From NCBI GenBank assembly GCA_022828595.1, contig JAKGHH010000004.1, positions 51,386,922 to 51,450,921 of the forward strand: a stretch of DNA of 64,000 nucleotides. Direction: 5' to 3'. Source of the stretch: Nelumbo lutea (Eukaryota > Streptophyta > Magnoliopsida > Proteales > Nelumbonaceae). The position numbers were made by a program, and so were the translations under genes. Numbering within the stretch: the stretch's first letter is position 1; each line of letters begins with the position of its first letter. Below are positions 56,751 through 64,000 of this stretch, in pieces. The notes beneath the pieces are model-generated. The model had not been told where the DNA came from. It ran no database searches and saw only the letters and a list, made by a program, of their open reading frames with translations.

Positions 56751-57566
56751 TTGCATCTTCGATTCTATAGAGATAGATCGAAGAGGATAATAGGATTATC
56801 CCAGTCTGCTTACATTGACAAAATAGTCAAGAGATACAACATGGAGAATTCCAAGAAAGGAAATGTTCCTTTCAGGCCAGGAGTCACTCTCTCCAGGGGT
56901 ATGTCTCCCAAGACTCCCGAAGAGATTGAGGGCATGAAAGAGGTTCCCTATGCCCCAGCCGTAGGGAGCATCATATATGCCATGTTGTGCACTCGTCCTG
57001 ACATTTCTCAAGCAGTGAGTGTGGTAAGCAGATATCAATCTAACCCAGGGCAGGAGCATTGGACCGCTGTAAAAAACATACTAAAATACCTTCGAAGGAC
57101 AAAAGAGTTTTGTCAAGTATTCGATGGTAGTTCACCATAGATCCAGGGGTATACTGATGCCGATTTCCAATCAGATTCAGATGATGGAAAGTTTATATCT
57201 GGTTATATCTTCACGATAGGATTGTGTGCTGCTTGTTGGAAAAGCAACAAACAGGGGTCCACGGCGGATTCCACAACTGAAGCCGAATACATTGCCGCAA
57301 GTGAAGCTGCCAAAGAAGCCGTATGGATGAAGAAATTCATTCAGGAATTGGGAGTAGTTCCATCCAACACATCACCCATTCCATTGTTGTGTGACAACAC
57401 TGGAGCCATTGCTCAAGCTAAGGAGCCACAAGCCCACTCGAAGTTAAAGCACATTGAGAGGAAGTACTATGTACTATGGGAGATAATTGGTAGATGGGAC
57501 ATCCTGATTCAGAAAGTAGCATCAGCAGAAAATGTAGTAGGCCCATTGACTAAGCCATTGACATAA
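56751..57566 (+). pseudogene. Copia B pol remnant (RT end and RNase H)
   Basis: Reads YRDRSKRIIGLSQSAYIDKI, VPYAPAVGSIIYAMLCTRPD and SVVSRYQSNPGQEHW, then RNase H motifs YTDADFQSDSDD, STTEAEYIAASEAAKEAVWM and LLCDNTGAIAQAKE up to the usual end at 57566. One in-frame TAG at 57138 interrupts it. It is truncated at its N terminus. Confidence 0.9.
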
Positions 57567-57639
57567 AAGAGTTTGAGAAACACGTGAAAAGCATGGGACT
57601 TTGGCTTATACCGGATTGGACTTAAGTGCAAGTGAGAGA

Positions 57640-59661
57640 TGTTAGACACTGTATGACCTTAGCTCTAATTAGAATGATGTACACTATGGCATTTAATGTA
57701 AATGAATAAAGTACATATTTGATTCATGTTATTTTTGGTGTGTTTCTGTGTAATTCCCTTAAACTGGACACATATGAGACTCGTGTTAGTTTAGAATCTT
57801 CATAATCATTGGATAGATCTGGGAGGATTTATCCTGCCAAGGCTGACACTGATGTGTCGCCAAGTTGGTTGGGGTGGCTTGTCTCAGCTGCCAGGGTGAG
57901 ACCTGAGGTAAATGCAGTGTGGGTTTTCTTGAAACCCTGAACTGGACCAAAATTCTAGTCTTGCCCTGGAATGTTACACCTGACCCCTAAACTCGATTAT
58001 GGTATTGCACTGGGTGTTGGATTGGGCTGTCTTTGATATGCCAATCAGTGAGATCCTTAGAGAGGGTCAAAACATGGGTATGTTGAGACAGTCTGAGAAT
58101 TCATCTGAGTGGGTGATCATAGTGATAGGATCAGCCCCTTTATCGGACAAAGTGAATGATCGGGGATGCACTCTCTCTGATGGAAACCAAAACTGTTGGC
58201 AGTCAATTTCAACTGTTGAAATTTGTTTTGCAAAATATATTTCTATAGAGATATATGTATATCTATATATATATATATTATGGTTTCAAAATGTTTGCAA
58301 AATGTTTTAATTCCCAGGATCCATGTGAGTAGAGAGTGCAGCACTGTACCTTGCAGCCGAGGGAGAGGTCTTCTCTTGTCAAGTAGTGTTGATCATTATG
58401 GGCTAAGAGGTTAAGTGTAAAACTATTGAAGGCAATACTTGATGGGTTAATCTTGTATCTGCCCACAGTCCTTGGGTTTTTATAAGGTGGCTTGAACCAA
58501 GGACCATTTAGTGTAAATGTTAGGCCCATTAAGAAACTATGGTGATGGACTCAGGGGTTCAATGTCTCCTACAGTGAATTCGGCCAAGCCTTTTGACAAA
58601 GGCTGGGTTGAACCCATGTGACTGATGTGTAGATCAATGTTTGGGTTCCACGCCATACAAGGATAGCCAACTAGGCAGCAGACTAAGAAGCTAGTGAGCA
58701 CATGGACTTAATGGAACTAAAGCCCAAATCAAATTGCTTAATAAGATTAATTAAAAGGGGGCGGTTCTAGGATTTGGATCAGTTGATAGGATAAGGGGTT
58801 GCTCCTATCCACTCAAAGAGTCTAGATCCAAATAAAGATTTGGATCAAAAAACTCCTAATTAGATTAGGAATGCTAATTTTTTTTATGCAGATAAGATAA
58901 GGGATTATCCTTATCTCTTAAAGATAGTCCAGATCCAAATAAGATATTTGGATTAGGAAACTCTTTATGGCTATAAATAGAAGAACAGGGCAAACCTCCA
59001 GATCATCTAACAATCTGTTGAATTACAGAGAGAGACAACACAGTTTGACTGCACTGTCTTCTACTCTTATTCTTTCCTACTCTTGCCGCCCTACCCAGTT
59101 TGATCTCCACCAATGGGAGTGGTCAAGAATAGTTCTTGATATTGCTTTTTGCTAGAAGAGGCAATCTGAAGTCATGCTCACCAACCCTCCATCATATTTT
59201 TGTTGAAGAATTCGGTTATTGCTGAAGAACCGTCCTGTTGATTTTGCTTCACCTCGCATCGTGTCATCTTCGGTGGAAGTAGTCTTTGGTCTTTTCTTTG
59301 AGTGTGAACACCTTCATTAGGGGTTTACTATTACTTCATATTAGGTTTATCCCTCTATTCCCTTTTGGTTTCAGATCTAGTCATTAGGGGTTTACTATTA
59401 CTTCAGTGGAAGTAGTATTTGGTCTTTTCCTTGAGCGTGAACACCTTCATTAGGGGTTTACTATTACTTCATATTAGGTTTATCCCTCTACTCCCTTTTG
59501 GTTTCAGATTTGGTCCGGTTTGGTATTAAGATTGATCATTAAAAATACAGTTTTCTAAAATAGGGAATGTGATTCCCACATGGGAGAGTGAATTTTTTGA
59601 AATTTCGCCCAACCTTCTTGCAGGGTTCGGCCATCCATATGATGGATCTCTCATCCCTTCA
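57640..59661 (+). repeat. Copia B 3' LTR, 2022 bp
   Basis: Starts TGTTAGACACTGTATGACC after the purine tract AAGTGAGAGA and ends CATCCCTTCA. TATAAATA at 58972-58979 marks the promoter. An internal direct repeat of about 120 bp (59320-59510, with CATTAGGGGTTTACTATTAC occurring three times) makes it longer than copia A's LTR in that part. Confidence 0.88.
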
Positions 59662-59815
59662 GGTTCTACCCAAAATTGAATGGATGACCTCGAACTATCC
59701 TTGAATCAACCCTACCAAATCTATTATAGAATAGGGTTTGGTTCCAAATTCTTAGTGGAACTGGCCTTAGTTGGCCCTTGTGGAACCAAACTTGCCTTAA
59801 AATAAACCCCAAAAT

Positions 59816-59910
59816 ATTTGTAAGGATGTGAAGATTTGAACCCAAGCACTCATGGATAGAAAAATCATGCCCTCACTTTACCATTGAATTACTTAAGTGA
59901 CTTAATCATT
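59816..59910 (-). mobile_element. tRNA-derived SINE head fragment
   Basis: On the minus strand, AAGTAATTCAATGGTAAAGTG fits a degenerate A box, and GTGCTTGGGTTCAAATCTTC holds a good B box (GGGTTCAAATC) at tRNA-like spacing. The rest was not recognised. Confidence 0.48.
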
Positions 59911-60379
59911 TGTTTTCATTTAATATTTGAATGTGTATAATAAATAATGTAAAAGGTAATATTTACAAAATTTAAATTATGATGACACATTTTGTACCAT
60001 ATATTAGTATATTATGATAATATACATATTAAATTACTCAATTTAATCAATAAAGATAATATAAGTTTTAAACGATATATTATCATTATTGAAAATCAAG
60101 TTTTTAAAGGACATGTTTCATTTTGTTTTTTTTTTGAAGGGGGCAGTAAAGAAAGAACATATTCCATAAATAGACCCTAGAACCGACCCCAGAACCACCA
60201 AGGCCAGGACCAACCCTAAAATCGACCTTCACAAAGTAGGCTTCAAGTTTTACCATGGAACTGAATCGAACCAACTCATGCTCACCACTGATGTGGATGG
60301 TTGGAGAATCATAATCAGCTAGATGGGCCAAAGGTCTCTAAGTACGTGTGGAGTGAGTATTGTGGTTCTCATGAGTGTT
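59911..60379. other. AT-rich spacer
   Basis: Mostly AT-rich non-coding DNA. A GC-richer patch (60125-60240, ACCGACCCCAGAACCACC) was not assigned. Confidence 0.4.
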
Positions 60380-60412
60380 ATGAATTGCCATAGCTAGTAT
60401 GGGTGGGCTGCC

Positions 60413-62014
60413 TTATATGTTAGTAGTTTCATGAACAGTGTCAACATGGATCAAGTCTATGATGGTATAAATGCCACTAACATTATCAACACATGGATGG
60501 TTGATTTGGCCTGATATGAGGTTATTAGCGAAGTCAGCAATGAGCAAAGATATAACTAGACTAGATGGCTGATCATCTATGTTCAAGCATTCTTTATGGA
60601 AACTGGTCTTAAAAAATGGACATCCATGGAAACATACACTTGGTTGTCTTCTAAACATCAGTAAACCCAATAACACTTTTGGCCATGCAGATATCTAATA
60701 AAAACACACTTGTAGGCTTGAAGTGAAAATTTGTCCCGACCATGCTTTAGTGTGCTGGGATAACAAAGACAGCTAAATGCTCTAAAATGACTATAGGATG
60801 GCACCTTATGAAACAACATCTCATATAGTGTTTTGCTTGAAAGAATCAAACTAGGTAGATAGTTAATAACGTAAGCAGTTGTGAGTACACTCACCCCAAA
60901 ACCAGATAGGTAAATTGGCCTGAAATCTCAAGGCTCAGGAAATTTTTAGTAGATGTCGATGTTTTCACTCCACTGCTCCATTTTGAAGAGGAGTATCAAC
61001 ACATAAGCATTGATGAACAATTCCATGTTGATGGAGGTATCATTGCATGGGGCCAAAAAGGAATTCTTGTCCATTATCTGATCTTATGCATTTAACATGG
61101 CTATCAAATTGATTTTCAAAGAAGATTACAAAACATTTTTTCAGATACATGCAAGCTTTATATTTACATCTCATCTAGGAATGGCAATGGGGCAGGACAC
61201 CACCTCCTTGTCCCCACCCCGTAGCCAAGATACTTTGCCCCGTCCCTGCCCCATCCCCGGTAGCAGGGCATTCACTCCCTGTCAGGGACGGGGAATCTCC
61301 GAATTTTTCCCACTACAAAGAAACTACTTATAAATTATCTATTTTTTGGACAATTTACACATAGAATATAGGAATTTTGGAGTATTTTAGGAATTGAATT
61401 ATAATATTCTGGGAGTACTTCAAAAATGGAATTATGGGATTCTAAGATTTTAAGAATTTAGGAAAAACTTAAAGATATTTTAAATATCAATATTAAACGT
61501 AGAGATATTTTACTAATTTACCTTCGGGTTTAATATGGATTTGGGGAATTATATACAAAATCCGTCCCCAATTCGAGAAAAAAATATTTTTTCTGTCCCC
61601 GCCCCATCCCCATTTAGAGTTAGGGAAAATCAAGGCAGGGCCTCAGTTTTATGGGGGAAATCTCATCAAATAAACCCATATACCATGAGAGTGGTCATCC
61701 ACAATAGTAAGAAAAAAATTTTGCACCTAACAAAGAGGTGGTTCAATATCACCCTAAATACCTACATGTATTATTTCAAAGTAACTATTACCTTGATAGT
61801 TACTAATAGGAAATTTCAGCCAAAGTTGCTTGAATTTCAAACTAGCATCATTATAATCTTTATTATCAACTACAAAGGTATTGTTTCTGGTTAATCGGAG
61901 TAAAATGATGAGCCCTTCTTGATCGCTTGTGGCTCTACTACCATGAAAAATAAATGGATATTGGATTAAGTTATTCCAATCTCTCAAACAAATGTATATA
62001 TATACGTAGTACAA
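60413..62014 (-). pseudogene. Ty1/copia pol fragment (integrase region), element C
   Basis: Minus-strand pieces in order: pre-integrase end at 62014-61760 (KFPISNYQGNSYFEIIHV), integrase N part FFLTIVDDHSHGIWVYLM at about 61715-61665, then a MITE, then CIRSDNGQEF, HGIVHQ and CVDTPLQNGAVE at 61100-60950. The integrase end follows at 60894-60658 (YEMLFHKVPSYSHFRAF, YKCVFIRYLHGQKCYWVY) and a linker to 60413. Stops and frameshifts are present. Different lineage from copia A/B judging by sequence. No LTRs were seen. Confidence 0.85.
61176..61659. mobile_element. hAT-type MITE inside the copia C integrase, 8-bp TSD
   Basis: Left end TAGGAATGGCAATGGGGCAGG resembles the TIR of 15150-15531. The 8-bp duplication ATCTCATC is exact (61168-61175 and 61660-61667). 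The copia integrase frame continues across the duplication, which fixes both boundaries. The right TIR is not recognisable, so that end may have changed. The interior has CCCCGCCCCATCCCC words. Confidence 0.8.
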
Positions 62015-62619
62015 CTGACTAAGCCACTTGCTTATGCAAGTGGAGTGTGAATGCTAACTAGCATAAAAGAATGATAGATGCAACAGTCAAAAGGAAATGA
62101 ACTAAAAGACTGACTAAATAAAAGTAAAGCTCTTACAAGAGGATAATGCACAAACAAATGGCAATGCTTTCCTTTTCACTATTGCAAAATTTCCGGTTAT
62201 CATCCTGGATTAGACCTTGGAGGAATTTTAAGTATTTAAAAAAAAAAAAACACCTTTTGAATTTCCAGTCCAATTCGTTTTGTGTAGGGCCCTATTAAAA
62301 AGGCAAGTTGTGACAATTACTTGAACATAGTAACAGTTAATAAAGGATAGTTCCAATTATTCACAAGATCCTTGATCTAGAGGTTTCTCCATTTGTAAGG
62401 TGCGGAGCCCATTGGACATCTCAACTCATTATCCAAAATGATCCAGGGAACATTCTAAGCATTCAAATGAGAACTTCTTGATCACCAAACCTCTAATGAA
62501 GAAAATAAAAGTTGTAATTCTTTTTCCAATATCTTCTAAATGGGAGAAGTACAAATTGGGATCTTTCTTGGGATCCTTTCATTTCTTTACAAGTATTACC
62601 CTTTAAAATCTAGACACAT
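62015..62619. other. Non-coding spacer
   Basis: No coding frame or repeat recognised. Confidence 0.4.
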
Positions 62620-62832
62620 TGTTAGAGAATATGAACCTATTCAAGGACCTCACCTATCAACTTAAGCTTTTAGGTTGAATGGTTCTTTGACATAGTATCA
62701 GAGCTACTTTGATCAAATGGTCTAATGTTCAATCCTCATTACCCCCATTATAATTGATTAAGTTTCAGCATAGGGTATGGCCTGTTAGGTGAGGTACTTG
62801 AATAGGTTGATATTCATTGATATTCTCTAACA
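62620..62832. mobile_element. Miniature LTR-type (TRIM-like) element with inverted ends, 5-bp TSD
   Basis: Starts TGTTAGAGAATATGAACC and ends, inverted, TGTTAGAGAATATCAATG. The two arms also share CCTATTCAAG(G/T)ACCTCACCTA in inverted order. The 5-bp duplication CACAT is exact (62615-62619 and 62833-62837). A primer-site-like TAGTATCAGAGC (initiator-Met type, first base changed) follows the left arm at 62692. This combines LTR-retroelement hallmarks with inverted instead of direct terminal repeats. Confidence 0.72.
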
Positions 62833-62837
62833 CACAT

Positions 62838-63298
62838 AAGGTATTATTTTCTTATAAAAGCCTCCAAGTCAACTTGCAAATTAAAGCTTTGTTTAAGAGG
62901 TCCATTCTCCTAAATCCCAACGGCCCCTATGCTTTTAGAGCACAAAGTTTTTCCTATTTTTCCCACTTAAAATGTTTTTTTGCCATCTAATTCTATCGAT
63001 CCTTCACTCTATCCCATTCAGTGGCAATTCTTAAACACTTATACCCTTGAACTTCTTTTTTCCAACCCCATTTACTGATTTTGAAACCTTTTCACTTCCA
63101 TAAGCCAGCTCTGTAGGAAACTAAGCACCCTATGTGGTTTCCCACATTTCCAGAGACAAGTCGTTGTCTTCGTTCCTGAGAAGGAGGGAAAACTCAGAGA
63201 TGAACAAATGGAAATGGAAAACAGATTAAAATCCATGTCTGTGATATGAACATGAATCAAATAAGGTTGTAGAATGATATTTGTTGTTTTATCAGAAA
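62838..63298. other. Non-coding spacer
   Basis: Nothing recognised. Confidence 0.4.
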
Positions 63299-63417
63299 AT
63301 GGCAAACGGACAATTTGCAAAGCTTCTTGATGACAACAAGCTTAAGGGCCCAAACTATGCCGACTAGTACCATAACCTAATGCTGGTTTTAACATTTGAA
63401 AAATTGGACAAGGTAGT
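63299..63417 (+). pseudogene. Copia gag N-terminal fragment
   Basis: From ATG 63299 it reads ANGQFAKLLDDNKLKGPNYA and, after a TAG in place of tryptophan, HNLMLVLTFEKLDKV. This is the usual N terminus of a plant copia gag. It stops exactly where the next LTR edge begins. Confidence 0.75.
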
Positions 63418-64000
63418 TGAAAGAAAGGTAGGATCCATCTAATGGACGCCATAAAGGTTGCGGAATGGGTGGGCGAATTTCAAAATTTTCCTACCTTCTC
63501 CCAACTGGGAATCATATTCCCTATATTTAGAATACAATATTCAAAGATCCTACTTGAACCATAATCAAACCAGATCTATACCAAAAGATAAATGGGAGGA
63601 ATATACCTGATCCGGAGAAGCAGTATCTCCCAAAGTTGGTGTTCACACCCAAAGAATGCTCCAAGATCCGTTCCTGCTGAAGATTACACAGCTGTGGATG
63701 GAACAGAACCAGCAGGGTGCGTCCTACACACTGGATCCTTCACAAGAATCCTCTGGAAACACTAAACACTGAATCCTTTTAGTCTTTGTTGCAAGACTAA
63801 TGTCAAGAACAGATTTCTTGACTTTCTTTTTCTGCAAATATCTAATCTTGAAAAAACAGATGGCGGCGGCAGGAGGAGAAATCTAAAGGCGAAAAGGCTG
63901 AACTGCCTTTTTTTTCTTTTTCTGGAGTATGAAATGAGATCCTATCTCAATTCGCAGGAGATATCCTATATCTCTTCAAGGTGGTTCGAAATCTGATATT
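63418..64000 (-). repeat. Copia A/B-family LTR, minus strand, running off the window
   Basis: Matches the 3' portion of the copia A LTR on the same strand: TGAAAG...GGATCCATC at its edge, GGGCGAATTTC, GGGAATCATATTCCCTA, and AACCAGATCT followed by ACCAAAAG. The rest of the LTR lies beyond the window, so solo LTR or full element cannot be decided. Confidence 0.78.

Larger units (their letters stand above)
56731..59661 (+). mobile_element. Ty1/copia element B, 5'-truncated (pol end plus 3' LTR)
   Basis: Plus-strand copy of the copia A family. It begins inside reverse transcriptase at TTGGAGAAGCC (56731), which matches copia A at about 46608, and includes RNase H and a full 3' LTR (57640-59661). 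Everything upstream is missing at the gypsy-2 junction. Confidence 0.88.

Noticed and set aside
1..64000. CRISPR array, operon or bacterial defence system
   Set aside because: No regularly spaced palindromic repeats with unique spacers, no polycistronic gene blocks and no ribosome-binding sites. Introns and plant repeats show a nuclear plant genome.

Overview
The window is nuclear DNA of a flowering plant. The evidence is spliced genes with canonical GT/AG introns, a plastid-targeted malate dehydrogenase, a plant-type alpha-galactosidase, tRNA-derived SINEs, Tourist- and hAT-type MITEs, and Ty1/copia and Ty3/gypsy (Tat-like) LTR retrotransposons. The exact species cannot be read from the sequence. 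No bacterial, organellar, rRNA, tRNA or CRISPR features were seen.

Layout. (1) About 1-5 kb holds DNA-transposon relics: a hAT element with a decayed transposase, a PIF/Harbinger transposase relic, and a small GRF-type zinc-finger ORF cut by a hAT MITE. (2) 5.3-12.9 kb is a Ty3/gypsy element with a 5-bp target duplication, whose 5' LTR was later split by a Ty1/copia element with its own 5-bp duplication. The gypsy has lost reverse transcriptase and integrase but keeps a gag relic, a protease relic and part of an antisense ORF. (3) 13-21.6 kb is AT-rich DNA with several MITEs and a decayed LINE. (4) 22.1-39.9 kb is the gene island, with two tail-to-tail genes. The first is plastidial NAD-malate dehydrogenase (plus strand, CDS in one exon, leader intron of about 2.3 kb). 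The second is a GH27 alpha-galactosidase (minus strand, 15 coding exons over 10.5 kb, 411 codons plus stop). Their introns are packed with MITEs and SINEs. (5) 40-43.7 kb holds MITEs and non-coding DNA. (6) 43.7-59.7 kb is a retrotransposon complex: two copia copies of one family in opposite orientation flank a minus-strand Tat-like gypsy element, which carries an antisense ORF with two apparent introns of its own. (7) 59.7-64 kb has a SINE, a copia pol fragment split by a hAT MITE, a small LTR-type element with inverted ends, a copia gag fragment and a further copia LTR running off the end.

The two host genes do not form a pathway. Malate dehydrogenase interconverts malate and oxaloacetate in plastids. 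Alpha-galactosidase is a secretory-pathway hydrolase removing terminal alpha-galactose from raffinose-family sugars, galactomannan or galactolipid. Both reading frames look intact; nearly everything else coding is mobile-element debris. I did not find a clearly new biological system. The best candidates for follow-up are the intron-containing antisense ORF of the gypsy element, the inverted-LTR miniature element near 62.7 kb and the near-perfect hairpin upstream of the malate dehydrogenase promoter.
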